Translations under genes and position numbers: made by a program
Assembly: GCA_001971685.1 (NCBI GenBank)
Contig: CP019326.1
Coordinates: 4,065,524 to 4,129,523, forward strand
Direction of reading: 5' to 3'
DNA length: 64,000 bases
DNA from: Halomonas sp. 1513
GTDB lineage: Bacteria > Pseudomonadota > Gammaproteobacteria > Pseudomonadales > Halomonadaceae
Notes under the pieces: generated by a model
Seen by the model: only the letters and a program-made list of their open reading frames with translations
What the model was told of the DNA's origin: nothing
Databases searched by the model: none
Part shown: piece after piece, positions 50,509-58,893 of the stretch
Position numbering within the stretch: the stretch's first letter is position 1
Layout of the letters: every line of letters begins with the position of its first letter

Positions 50509-51374
50509 AGGCTAGCGACACGGCCCATAGTCCCCGTGTGGCGAGTCGCCAGCTGCCGGCCGTGGTGGTACTGGCCGGCCATGACCCGACCGGCGGCGCC
50601 GGCCTGGTGGCCGATGCCGAGGCGATCGGCGCCTGTGGCGCCTGGCCGCTGACCATTCCCACTGCGCTGACGGTGCAGAGCAGCGCCGATGTCAGTGCGG
50701 TGATGCCCTGCGATCCGGATGGCATGCGCGACATGGCCGCGGCCCTCGACGAGTTCTCGGTGGCGGCGATCAAGGTCGGCCTGATCGCCAGCCTCGAGAC
50801 GCTCGATGCGGTGGTGGATATCGTGCGCCGCTTTCCCGGGGTGCCGCTGGTGATGGATCCGGTGCTCAAGGCGGGCGGTGGGCGAGAGCTATCCAGCCTC
50901 GAGCTGCGCGACGCGTTTCGCGAGCGGCTATTACCCCGGGTGGATATTCTCACCCCCAACCGCCTCGAACTCGCCCGCCTGGCCGGGGATGCCCCGTCCA
51001 GCGACACTGACCGCGCCATTGCGCTGCTGTCCCTGGGCTGCCAGGCGGTGCTGGTCACGGCGACTGACGATCCGCTGCCGGGGAGCGATCAGCGTCAGGT
51101 TATCCACACCCTGCATACGCCTGACGAGGGGCGCCAGTGGCACTGGCCACGGCTGCCGGGGCGGTTCCATGGCTCGGGGTGTACCCTGGCCGCGGCGCTG
51201 GCGGCTCGGCTGGCCTGCGGTGAACGACTGCTGCCGGCCTGCGAGCAGGCCCAGGCCTACACCTGGGAGACCCTCGAGCATGGCTGGCTGCCGGACCCTC
51301 AGCGCCACCGCGGTCAGGCACTGCCGCGCCGCCTGTGGCGTCATCCGGCCTGGAGTGACCGACATGACGACTGA
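50505..51374 (+). CDS. thiD: Hydroxymethylpyrimidine/phosphomethylpyrimidine kinase
   Basis: About 289 residues of a ribokinase-fold enzyme that phosphorylates HMP and HMP-P in thiamine synthesis. Features: VVVLAGHDPTGGAGLVADAEAIGACG, ALTVQSS, IKVGLIAS, VMDPVLKAGGG, ILTPNRLELARLAG and the anion hole GRFHGSGCTLAAALAARLACG. The start is unsure: TTG at 50505 overlaps the hemJ stop; a GTG at 50538 gives a length nearer to E. coli ThiD (266). Neither has a strong ribosome site. It overlaps thiE by 11 bases. A perfect DnaA box lies inside at 51100-51108. Confidence 0.9.
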   Translation: MKASDTAHSPRVASRQLPAVVVLAGHDPTGGAGLVADAEAIGACGAWPLTIPTALTVQSSADVSAVMPCDPDGMRDMAAALDEFSVAAIKVGLIASLETLDAVVDIVRRFPGVPLVMDPVLKAGGGRELSSLELRDAFRERLLPRVDILTPNRLELARLAGDAPSSDTDRAIALLSLGCQAVLVTATDDPLPGSDQRQVIHTLHTPDEGRQWHWPRLPGRFHGSGCTLAAALAARLACGERLLPACEQAQAYTWETLEHGWLPDPQRHRGQALPRRLWRHPAWSDRHDD

Positions 51375-52026
51375 TGCTACGGCTTGGCAGCAAGGCCTCT
51401 ATGCGATTACGGATGCCGCCCTGCTGCCCGACGACCGCACCCTGCTGAGTGCCTGCGACGCCGCCTTGCGTGGCGGCCTGGCGCTGTTGCAGTATCGAGA
51501 CAAGTCCGGCGATGACGCACGTCGCTGGCGCCAGAGCGCGGCGCTGGCCAGCCTCTGTCAGGACCATGCGGTGCCGCTGATCATCAACGATGACGCTGCG
51601 CTGGCGCAACGTCTTCAAGACGCTGGCTTTTCCGGGATTGGCCTGCACCTGGGCCAGGGCGACGGTGACCTGGCCGCAGCCAGGCGTCGGCTCGGCGCCG
51701 AGGCAGTGATCGGTGCCACCTGCCATGCGCGGCTCGCGTTGGCCGAGCGCGCCAAGGCCGAGGGGGCCAGCTACGTGGCCTTTGGTCGATTTTTTGCGTC
51801 GCGTACCAAGCCCGACGCGCCGCCGGCAGCGCTGACGCTGCTCGCTGAGGCGGCTGAACTGGGGCTGCCGCGGGTGGCGATCGGTGGCATCGATGCGCAT
51901 ACCGCCGTCTCGGCGCGGCGCGCCGGTGCCGACCTGCTGGCCTGCGTTGAAGCGGTGTTCGGCGGCAGTGACGTCGAGGCCAGGGTGAGCAGGTTGAACC
52001 GGCAGCTCGCCGGGCCGCCAGCATAA
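51364..52026 (+). CDS. thiE: Thiamine-phosphate synthase
   Basis: A 220-residue TIM-barrel enzyme that joins HMP-PP and thiazole phosphate. Motifs: GLYAITDAALLPDD, LLQYRDKSGDDARR, LIINDDAALAQR, GIGLHLGQGDGDL, VIGATCHARLALAERAKAEGASYVAFGRFFASRTKPDAP and VAIGGIDAHTA. The ATG at 51364 follows GGAG and overlaps the end of thiD, so the two are coupled. A DnaA-box cluster begins three bases after the stop. No thiamine riboswitch was seen before this pair. Confidence 0.94.
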   Translation: MTTDATAWQQGLYAITDAALLPDDRTLLSACDAALRGGLALLQYRDKSGDDARRWRQSAALASLCQDHAVPLIINDDAALAQRLQDAGFSGIGLHLGQGDGDLAAARRRLGAEAVIGATCHARLALAERAKAEGASYVAFGRFFASRTKPDAPPAALTLLAEAAELGLPRVAIGGIDAHTAVSARRAGADLLACVEAVFGGSDVEARVSRLNRQLAGPPA

Positions 52027-52028
52027 CG

Positions 52029-52083
52029 TTATCCACAGGCAGTGCAGGCAGAGTTATCCGCACTGTCCAGAGAGTTATCCACA
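52029..52083 (+). promoter_or_regulatory. Cluster of three DnaA boxes between thiE and hemL
   Basis: TTATCCACA at 52029-52037, TTATCCGCA at 52054-52062 and TTATCCACA at 52075-52083, all on the + strand, at 25- and 21-base spacing. Two are perfect consensus boxes. They fill the short gap before hemL, so DnaA could titrate here or control hemL. Confidence 0.75.
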
Positions 52084-52107
52084 GACATTTTCTGCAGAGA
52101 GACCACC

Positions 52108-53400
52108 ATGACCACTTCCGCCGAGCTCTTCGAACAGGCCTGTCGCCACATTCCCGGTGGCGTCAATTCACCGGTGCGCGCCTTCAAGGGCCTGCACCGG
52201 CCGCCGGTGTTCATGGAGCGCGCCCAGGGCGCCTACCTGTTCGACGTCGAGGGCAAGCGCTACGTCGACTATGTCGGCTCCTGGGGGCCAATGATCACCG
52301 GACACGCCGATCCCGAGGTGCTGGGCGCGGTACGTGACAAGCTCGACCATGGCCTCTCCTTCGGCACGCCGACCGCCATCGAGACCCAGATGGCGGACCT
52401 GGTCTGCGAGATACTGCCCAGCATCGAGCTGGTGCGGATGGTCAACTCGGGTACCGAAGCCACCATGTCGGCGATCCGCCTGGCGCGCGGCTATACCGGC
52501 CGCGACAAGATCGTCAAGTTCGAGGGCAACTACCACGGCCACTCCGATTCGCTGCTGGTCAAGGCCGGCTCCGGCGCACTGACCCATGGAGAGCCGAGCT
52601 CTCCCGGCGTGCCGGCCGCGCTGGCCGAACACACGGTGACCCTGCCGCACAATGACCTCGATGCAGTGGAGGCCTGTTTCGAGGAGATCGGCGATCAGGT
52701 GGCCTGCATCATCGTCGAGCCGGTGGCCGGCAACATGAACTGCATCCCGCCGCTACCGGGCTTCCTCGAGGGGCTGCGTCGCGTCTGCGATCAACACGGC
52801 AGCGTACTGATCTTCGATGAGGTGATGACCGGCTTTCGGATCGCGCTGGGGGGCGCTCAGGCCCACTACGGCGTGATCCCGGACCTGACCTGCCTGGGCA
52901 AGATCGTCGGCGGCGGCATGCCGGTGGGTGCCTTCGGCGGCAAGCACGAGATCATGGCGCATATCTCACCGCTGGGGCCGGTCTACCAAGCCGGCACCCT
53001 GGCCGGCAACCCGCTGGCCATGGCCGCGGGTATTGCGCTGCTTACCAAGCTGCGCGAGCCGGGGTTTCACGACGCCCTGGCGCAGCGCGTCGAGACGCTG
53101 TGCACGGGTCTCGAGGCCCGCGCCGAGGCCGCTGGTGTACCCATGATCACCCAGCGCGCGGGCGGCATGTTCGGGGTCTTCTTCACCGGCCAGTCACGGG
53201 TCGATAACTTTGCCCAGGCCACCGCCTGCGATGCCGACGCCTTTCGCCGCTTCTTCTCGGCGATGCTCGATCAGGGCGTCTATCTTGCGCCTTCGGCGTT
53301 TGAAGCCGGCTTCATGTCGAGCGCGCACACGGCTGAAGATATCCAGACCACGCTGGATGCCGCCGAGCAGGCGTTCACTAGCATGGCGCGAGGGGCGTAA
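52108..53400 (+). CDS. hemL: Glutamate-1-semialdehyde 2,1-aminomutase
   Basis: A 430-residue PLP enzyme (E. coli 426) that makes 5-aminolevulinate, the first universal haem precursor. Landmarks: [37 protein letters not shown] stretch (here [21 protein letters not shown]), [11 protein letters not shown], and the PLP lysine in [19 protein letters not shown]. Start ATG at 52108 lies after AGAGAGACC. It is preceded by three DnaA boxes and followed by a kinase-fusion gene after 30 bases. With hemJ and hemW it makes three haem-related genes in this window. Confidence 0.96.
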   Translation: MTTSAELFEQACRHIPGGVNSPVRAFKGLHRPPVFMERAQGAYLFDVEGKRYVDYVGSWGPMITGHADPEVLGAVRDKLDHGLSFGTPTAIETQMADLVCEILPSIELVRMVNSGTEATMSAIRLARGYTGRDKIVKFEGNYHGHSDSLLVKAGSGALTHGEPSSPGVPAALAEHTVTLPHNDLDAVEACFEEIGDQVACIIVEPVAGNMNCIPPLPGFLEGLRRVCDQHGSVLIFDEVMTGFRIALGGAQAHYGVIPDLTCLGKIVGGGMPVGAFGGKHEIMAHISPLGPVYQAGTLAGNPLAMAAGIALLTKLREPGFHDALAQRVETLCTGLEARAEAAGVPMITQRAGGMFGVFFTGQSRVDNFAQATACDADAFRRFFSAMLDQGVYLAPSAFEAGFMSSAHTAEDIQTTLDAAEQAFTSMARGA

Positions 53401-53430
53401 TTCGCCAGCCGCCATCGGGGGGAGACCAGG

Positions 53431-55002
53431 GTGAGTGATACGCTGATCGAGGCGCTCAAGGCGCCGAGTGCTTACGACCACCCCGTCGACGCGGTGGAGA
53501 TCCACGAGACACATATTTCGTGGGTCCTGCTGACCGGCGAGTTCGCCTACAAGATCAAGAAGCCGCTCGATTTCGGCAGCTTCCTGGACTTCTCCACGTT
53601 GGCCAAGCGGCGCGCGCTGTGCGAACAGGAAGTGCGTCTCAACCGGCGTCTGGCACCCAATCTCTACGTGGCGGCGGTGCCGATTTCCGGTACCCCCGAA
53701 GCGCCGCGCATCAATGACGCCAGTGCCCCCTTCGAGTACGCCGTGAAGATGCGGCAATTCAGCAATCGCCTGCTGTTCAGCCACCTGCAGGCCAGCGGCG
53801 AACTCTCCCAGGAACTGCTCGACGACCTGATCGATCAACTGGTCGACTTTCACGAACGGGCCACGCCGGTGGCGGCGGACAGCCCACTCGGCAGCGCCGA
53901 GTCGACGGCAGCGATCGTGACGCGGGAATTCACACTGATCGCTGAGCGCCTCGATGACGACGACGACCTGGCGCATCTGGCATGCCTCGAGACGTTGGCC
54001 GGCGAGGCTCACGCCCGACTGCAGGAGGTCCTCACTGACCGCCATCGCAGCGGCTTCGTGCGTGAGACTCATGGTGATATTCACCTCGGCAACGCGGTTC
54101 ACCATGAGGGTCGTGCGCTGCTGTTCGACGGTATCGAGTTCAACGACGAGCTGCGCTGGAACGATGTGGCCTGCGACCTGGCGTTTCTGCTGATGGACCT
54201 GGAGGCGCGCGGTGAGCAGAGTCTCGCCCGGCATGCGCTGAATCGCTATCTGGAACTCTCCGGCGACTATGGGCTGGTGCGGGTACTCGCCTACTACAAG
54301 TTCTATCGTGCGCTGGTCAGGGCCAAGGTGGCGGCGCTTCGCTACTGCCTCTCGGACGCGAGCGATCTACAACAGCTTGCGCTGACCGAGTGTCGCCGCT
54401 ATCTGCGCCTGGCGGACGGCTATGCCCGCTTCAGTTTTCCCTATCTGCTGCTTGGGGTCGGGGTGTCGGGTAGCGGCAAGAGCCGCTTTACCGGCGAGGT
54501 CATCCGGCGCCTGGGCGGGGTACGGCTGCGTTCCGATGTCGAGCGCAAGCGCCTGTTTGGATTTCATCCACAGGCGGATAGTCAGCAACAGGGTGTGGAT
54601 ATCTATACGCCGGCGGCTACCCTGCGCACTTACCAGCGGCTCGCTGAGCTTAGCGGCGTTCTGCTGGAGTCGGGGCTGCCGGTATGTATCGATGCCACCT
54701 GCCTGGCACGTTGGCAACGCGATATGCTGGGCTGGGAGGCGGAAGGGCGTGGTCTGCCGTTGCTGACGGTGAGTTTCGAGGCCGACCCGGCGACGCTGCG
54801 ACGCCGCATCGAAAAACGGGCCCGCCGCGGTGGCGACCCGTCGGAGGCGAGCCTTGCCGTGCTCGAGCGTCAGTTGGCCAGCCTGGAGCCGTTTGGCGAC
54901 GACGAGCGGCGTCACCTGATTCATCTGGACACCACCGCCGACGATGCCACTGAAACCCTGGTGAGTTTGATCCAGGCCAAGATTGGCACGTTGGACGGCT
55001 GA
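53431..55002 (+). CDS. Fusion of aminoglycoside-phosphotransferase-like kinase and P-loop kinase-like domain
   Basis: A 523-residue protein starting at GTG 53431. The N-terminal half (about 1-330) is APH-like: WVLLTGEFAYKIKKPLDFG (nucleotide lysine region), THGDIHLGNAVHHEG (catalytic loop) and LFDGIEFNDELRWNDVACDLAFLLMD (metal-binding D). The C-terminal part (about 345-523) is an AAA_33-type nucleoside-kinase-like domain: LLGVGVSGSGKSRFTGEVIRRLGG (Walker A), LRSDVERKRLFG, CIDATCLARWQRD and EADPATLRRRIEKRARRG. Such fusions are widespread but their substrate is unknown. It follows hemL by 30 bases. Despite the APH label, antibiotic resistance should not be assumed. Confidence 0.85.
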   Translation: MSDTLIEALKAPSAYDHPVDAVEIHETHISWVLLTGEFAYKIKKPLDFGSFLDFSTLAKRRALCEQEVRLNRRLAPNLYVAAVPISGTPEAPRINDASAPFEYAVKMRQFSNRLLFSHLQASGELSQELLDDLIDQLVDFHERATPVAADSPLGSAESTAAIVTREFTLIAERLDDDDDLAHLACLETLAGEAHARLQEVLTDRHRSGFVRETHGDIHLGNAVHHEGRALLFDGIEFNDELRWNDVACDLAFLLMDLEARGEQSLARHALNRYLELSGDYGLVRVLAYYKFYRALVRAKVAALRYCLSDASDLQQLALTECRRYLRLADGYARFSFPYLLLGVGVSGSGKSRFTGEVIRRLGGVRLRSDVERKRLFGFHPQADSQQQGVDIYTPAATLRTYQRLAELSGVLLESGLPVCIDATCLARWQRDMLGWEAEGRGLPLLTVSFEADPATLRRRIEKRARRGGDPSEASLAVLERQLASLEPFGDDERRHLIHLDTTADDATETLVSLIQAKIGTLDG

Positions 55003-55286
55003 TGTTGTGCAACGCCGCTACCGCTCCCACCCTCTGAACCTGAAAGGTTGCCGTGTAAATAGTAATATCAGCGTGATATTGCCGAAAAAGGCTGCAGGGG
55101 TTGGCACATTGTAAATGGCCAACATGGCAGCGATGCCAACAACATCAGCAGGCAGGCCGCGCTGTGACTGGCGCCTGACCTTGCCATTGATTGGCCACAC
55201 CCGTCGCCCAATAATGAATGCCGTGCCCGAGTCCGGGGGGACAAGTGGGTCACGAGTTGTCGGGCTATCGAAATACAAGCGACGAT
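55003..55286. other. Gap after kinase fusion, no convincing gene
   Basis: 284 bases with lower G+C than the flanks. A small palindrome AATATCA-GCG-TGATATT lies at 55064-55080. A minus-strand open frame (55018-55290) reads NVPTPAAFF then LILLF and ends RFRGWER, which recalls a PEP-CTERM-type tail but lacks a matching upstream domain. It may be a decayed gene or chance. Confidence 0.4.
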
Positions 55287-55982
55287 TCAATTCTGGCTTC
55301 GCCGATTGTCTCCCCCTTTATTGCTGGATAGAGGCAGCCGGGGCGTTGCCATCAGGTTCTTTTTCGCCCAGTTCATGGCCTGTATCCGGTTATGAACCTT
55401 GATTTTTCGGAATATATTGTAGATGTGCGACTTTACGGTGTGCTCGCTGACAAACAGCTTCTCGGCAATCTCGAGATTGGAGTCGCCCGATGCTAGCAGG
55501 CTGATGATCTCCATTTCGCGCTGCGTTAAGCCGCATGCTGGACGGAAAATACTCAGCTGTTGATGTCGATAGAAATCGATAAGGAGAGTCATCAATGAGC
55601 GCGACATCCAGAAATCACCCTCGATCAACACGCCGATTCCCTTGCAGATCAAGGCGATCGAGTCATCTCGGTAGAAAACCCCATGGATATGCAGCATGCG
55701 CATGATATCCATGGCATGTTCTTCATCCTTGAGATTGAACACAGACATGATTTTTGACGGACTCTCCATGCACGCCAAGTGCCACTCGTGCATGTCATTC
55801 TCACTGACATGATCGGCATCGATCAACAGCACTACCCGCTGATGCTGCATTTCTTGATGGTGCGCCTCCGGCGGTAGTATGCCGACGCTACAATCCACTT
55901 CATTCTTTATATAATCGACGAAGAGCTGTGACTGCGGATTGGCGTCGGTGACCAACAGCACCATCGTGTGTTCAGAATCCAT
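55287..55982 (-). CDS. CsgD-like LuxR-family transcription regulator
   Basis: A 231-residue regulator; the ATG at 55982 has GGGGA upstream. The N-terminal part (TMVLLVTDANPQSQLFVDYI; VVLLIDADH; HGVFYRDD) resembles the pseudo-receiver of E. coli CsgD. The C-terminal LuxR helix-turn-helix is clear: GLTQREMEIISLLASGDSNLEIAEKLFVSEHTVKSHIYNIFRKIKVHNRIQAMNWA. CsgD controls curli and cellulose in enterobacteria; neither is encoded here, so targets are unknown. Base composition is visibly lower in G+C than nearly all neighbours and codon use differs, suggesting transfer or relaxed selection. It stands alone, with long gaps on both sides. Confidence 0.82.
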   Translation of the reverse strand: MDSEHTMVLLVTDANPQSQLFVDYIKNEVDCSVGILPPEAHHQEMQHQRVVLLIDADHVSENDMHEWHLACMESPSKIMSVFNLKDEEHAMDIMRMLHIHGVFYRDDSIALICKGIGVLIEGDFWMSRSLMTLLIDFYRHQQLSIFRPACGLTQREMEIISLLASGDSNLEIAEKLFVSEHTVKSHIYNIFRKIKVHNRIQAMNWAKKNLMATPRLPLSSNKGGDNRRSQN

Positions 55983-56354
55983 GATGCATCCCCTGAAAAA
56001 GTACTCCGTGATGTGTATGCCCGGACATGCAGGGATAGGGCCTGTAGTATGACTCATCACACCATTTTTGTAAATTATAGTAACTTATGCAACGTTTCGT
56101 TTTCTTCGGAAGGCGATGGATGCTTATTTAGATTACCTTTTTATTTTTTAATATCAATAAGATAGAATGATTTTGGCGGCGTTTTGCTTGCACTGAGTCT
56201 GATGAAAATGACCTTTGTGCATGTTACTTTATGTGTTTTTTGATCCAGGACAGATGAGCTTTCTCATCCTCTGCCCTCGCTCGCCAAATATACGGTTCGC
56301 CTGGCCAGGGAGACGGCGTAGAATGAGCCGCGCTTCATCACCGAGGAGAGTGCC
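55983..56354. other. A+T-rich gap upstream of the CsgD-like gene and rdgB
   Basis: 372 bases, the most A+T-rich stretch of the window around 56060-56170. A minus-strand TATAAT (56079-56074) could be the -10 of the CsgD-like gene, giving a leader of about 85 bases; its -35 is poor. The right part carries the rdgB ribosome site. No gene seen. Confidence 0.5.
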
Positions 56355-56957
56355 ATGTCGCCAGCGTCCGACATTGTCCTGGCCAGCGGTAATGCTGGAA
56401 AGATCAAGGAATTCAATCAACTGCTTTCGCCCTTGGGCTATGAGGTCAAGGCCCAGTCGGCCTATGGCGTGGTCGAGGTCGAAGAGACTGGCCTGACGTT
56501 CGTCGAGAATGCGCTGCTCAAGGCGCGCGAGGCGAGCCGTGTCAGCGGCTTGCCGGCACTGGCGGACGATTCCGGACTCGAGGTCGATGCGCTGCATGGT
56601 GCGCCGGGGATTTATTCGGCGCGCTACGCCGGCGAGCCCAAGAGCGACTCTGCCAATAATCGCAAGCTGCTCGAACAGCTGCTCGAGGTGCCGGAGGGTG
56701 ACCGCACGGCGCGCTACTGGTGCGTGCTGGTCTATCTGCGTCATGCAGACGATCCGGTGCCGCTGATCGTGCAGCAGCACTGGGAGGGCGAGATCCTGGC
56801 GCATCCGCGAGGGGAGGGAGGCTTCGGCTATGATCCGCTGTTTTGGATTCCCGAGGCGGGAATGAGCGTGGCGGAACTCTCTGCCGAGGAGAAGAATCGC
56901 CTCAGTCACCGCGGGCGTGCCATGCAGGCGCTCTTGTCACAATTGTCGGGGCACTGA
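56355..56957 (+). CDS. rdgB: XTP/dITP diphosphatase (RdgB/HAM1)
   Basis: A 200-residue enzyme (E. coli 197) that hydrolyses non-canonical purine triphosphates and keeps them out of DNA. Motifs: [58 protein letters not shown] and [19 protein letters not shown] precedes the ATG. Its stop overlaps the hemW start (TGATG), the same pairing as in many gammaproteobacteria. Confidence 0.95.
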   Translation: MSPASDIVLASGNAGKIKEFNQLLSPLGYEVKAQSAYGVVEVEETGLTFVENALLKAREASRVSGLPALADDSGLEVDALHGAPGIYSARYAGEPKSDSANNRKLLEQLLEVPEGDRTARYWCVLVYLRHADDPVPLIVQQHWEGEILAHPRGEGGFGYDPLFWIPEAGMSVAELSAEEKNRLSHRGRAMQALLSQLSGH

Positions 56958-58120
56958 TGCCGCTCCCTCCGCTTTCGCTTTATGTGCACGTGCCCTGGTG
57001 CGTACGCAAGTGTCCCTATTGTGATTTCAATTCACATGGCGTGGGCCATGCTGCCGACTTGCCCGAGCAGGCATATCTCGCCGCCTTGCTCGACGACCTC
57101 GATGCCGAACTGCCCCTGGTGGCCGGTCGCGAGCTGGTCAGCGTGTTCATTGGTGGCGGCACACCGAGTTTGATGTCATCGCGCTTCTACCGTGAGTTGT
57201 TCACGGCGCTGGGTGCCCGACTGCCACTCTCCGAGGCCTGCGAGGTTACCCTTGAGGCCAATCCCGGGACCTTCGAGCAGGCGCGTTTCGCCGGCTATCG
57301 CGAGGCCGGCATCAACCGCCTCTCGCTTGGGGTGCAGAGCTTTCAGACGGCGCAGCTCGAGGCGCTCGGCCGGATCCACAGCGGCGATGACGCCAGTCAG
57401 GCGGTGCTCAACGCCCGCGCGGCGGGGTTCGACAATCTCAATATCGACCTGATGCACGGCCTGCCCGGCCAGGATGTCGACGCGGCGTTAGCAGATCTGG
57501 AGACGGCCTTGGCGTTAGCGCCGAGCCATCTCTCCTGGTACCAGCTCACGCTGGAGCCCAACACCGAATTTTATTCGCACCCGCCGCGGCTGCCCGCGGA
57601 AGAGCAGCTCTGGGATATTCAGGATGCAGGTCATGCGCGTCTGCTCGAGGCTGGGCTACAGCAGTATGAGATATCGGCCTACGCGCGACCCGGCCTGCGT
57701 TCGCAGCACAACCTCAACTACTGGCGGTTTGGCGACTACCTGGGAATCGGCGCCGGTGCCCACGGCAAGCTGAGCCGGGTGGACGACCGCGGTCGCTGGA
57801 CGATTCAGCGGCGCTGGAAGTCGCGTCAGCCCGAGGCCTATCTGCGGCGGCGTCGCGATCCGCGTGGATTCATCGCCGGTCAGCGAACCCTGGAGGCCGA
57901 CGAATTGCCGCTCGAGTTCGCCATGAATGCCCTACGCTTGGTGGAGGGAGTCCCTTTGCCGCTATGGTCGGCGCGAACCGGCCAGCCCTGCGAGGTGCTG
58001 TGGTCGCGACTCGCCGAGGCGCGCAAAAAAGGACTTGTTGTGGAAGATGGCGAGCGACTGCAAGCTTCCCCTCAGGGTCTATTATTCTTGAATGAACTGC
58101 TGGCCTCGATTGAGATCTGA
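56957..58120 (+). CDS. hemW: HemW, radical SAM haem chaperone
   Basis: A 387-residue radical SAM protein starting [15 protein letters not shown]. The cluster motif is CVRKCPYCDF (C-x3-C-x2-C). SVFIGGGTPSLMSSRFY and LGVQSFQTAQLEALGRIHSGD follow, then the HemN-like C-terminal domain with LNYWRFGDYLGIGAGAHGKL. Once called a coproporphyrinogen oxidase-like protein, HemW is now viewed as binding haem and passing it to targets such as respiratory enzymes. It overlaps rdgB by one base and is followed after 40 bases by a lipoprotein gene. Confidence 0.94.
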   Translation: MPLPPLSLYVHVPWCVRKCPYCDFNSHGVGHAADLPEQAYLAALLDDLDAELPLVAGRELVSVFIGGGTPSLMSSRFYRELFTALGARLPLSEACEVTLEANPGTFEQARFAGYREAGINRLSLGVQSFQTAQLEALGRIHSGDDASQAVLNARAAGFDNLNIDLMHGLPGQDVDAALADLETALALAPSHLSWYQLTLEPNTEFYSHPPRLPAEEQLWDIQDAGHARLLEAGLQQYEISAYARPGLRSQHNLNYWRFGDYLGIGAGAHGKLSRVDDRGRWTIQRRWKSRQPEAYLRRRRDPRGFIAGQRTLEADELPLEFAMNALRLVEGVPLPLWSARTGQPCEVLWSRLAEARKKGLVVEDGERLQASPQGLLFLNELLASIEI

Positions 58121-58160
58121 TCAGCGGTTCTGACATCGACGTTCAAGGAGTTATTCCGCT

Positions 58161-58835
58161 ATGCGCAAGACACTTCGTCTAGCCCCTACACTAGCCGCTG
58201 CCATCCTGGTGGTGGGCTGTGCGACCAACGATCCCTATGGAGGGCAGACCCAGCGCAGTAGTACCGTCACCGGCGCCGGTATCGGCGCTGCGGTGGGCGC
58301 TGCCGCCGGCGCGCTAAGCGGCAGTGGCAGCACCAGTCGACGTGATCGTGCGCTCATTGGGGCGGCGGTCGGGGCAGCCGCCGGCGGCGGTATCGGCGCC
58401 TACATGGACCGCCAGGAAGCGCAGCTGCGCGAAAGCATGCAGGGCACCGGCATCGAAGTGGATCGCCAAGGCGACGACATCGTGCTCAATATGCCCAGCA
58501 GCGTGACCTTCGGGTTCGACTCCAGCGAGCTGACCAGCTCGGCGCGTACGGCCCTCAACGATGTCTCCGATGTACTGCGTGAGTATCCGGAGACGCGCAT
58601 CAACATCGCCGGGCATACCGATAGCACCGGGTCCGCCGACTATAATCAGCGGCTTTCCGAGCGTCGTGCAGAGTCGGTAGGCAACTACCTGGGGCAGAGC
58701 GGTGTCGACCGCTCGCGTCTCAGCATGCGCGGTTACGGCCTGACGCAACCGGTGGCCAGCAACGACACCGAGTCGGGTCGCGCGCAGAATCGCCGGGTGG
58801 AAATCACCCTGACGCCGATGCAGCAGCAGATCTGA
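58161..58835 (+). CDS. OmpA-family outer-membrane lipoprotein (YiaD-like)
   Basis: A 224-residue lipoprotein. The signal MRKTLRLAPTLAAAILVVGC places the lipid on Cys20. A glycine-zipper-like segment (GAGIGAAVGAAAGALSG and a second copy AAVGAAAGGGIGAYMD) follows, then the OmpA C-terminal domain with the peptidoglycan-binding residues (INIAGHTDSTGSADYNQRLSERRAESV and ending NRRVEITL). It likely ties the outer membrane to peptidoglycan. GGAG is near the ATG; a strong terminator follows. Confidence 0.9.
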   Translation: MRKTLRLAPTLAAAILVVGCATNDPYGGQTQRSSTVTGAGIGAAVGAAAGALSGSGSTSRRDRALIGAAVGAAAGGGIGAYMDRQEAQLRESMQGTGIEVDRQGDDIVLNMPSSVTFGFDSSELTSSARTALNDVSDVLREYPETRINIAGHTDSTGSADYNQRLSERRAESVGNYLGQSGVDRSRLSMRGYGLTQPVASNDTESGRAQNRRVEITLTPMQQQI

Positions 58836-58853
58836 TCTCAACCTTCGATATCG

Positions 58854-58881
58854 GCCCGCAGGCAACCCCTGCGGGCTTTTT
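58854..58881 (+). terminator. Rho-independent terminator after the OmpA-like lipoprotein
   Basis: GCCCGCAGG, loop CAACC, CCTGCGGGC, then TTTTT: a nine-bp perfect stem and T run, 18 bases beyond the stop. Confidence 0.93.
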
Positions 58882-58893
58882 CATGGGTACCTC

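Noticed and set aside
55115..55402. Short + strand frame of 95 codons crossing the end of the CsgD-like gene
   Set aside because: It overlaps the helix-turn-helix coding part in antisense and has no start signal.
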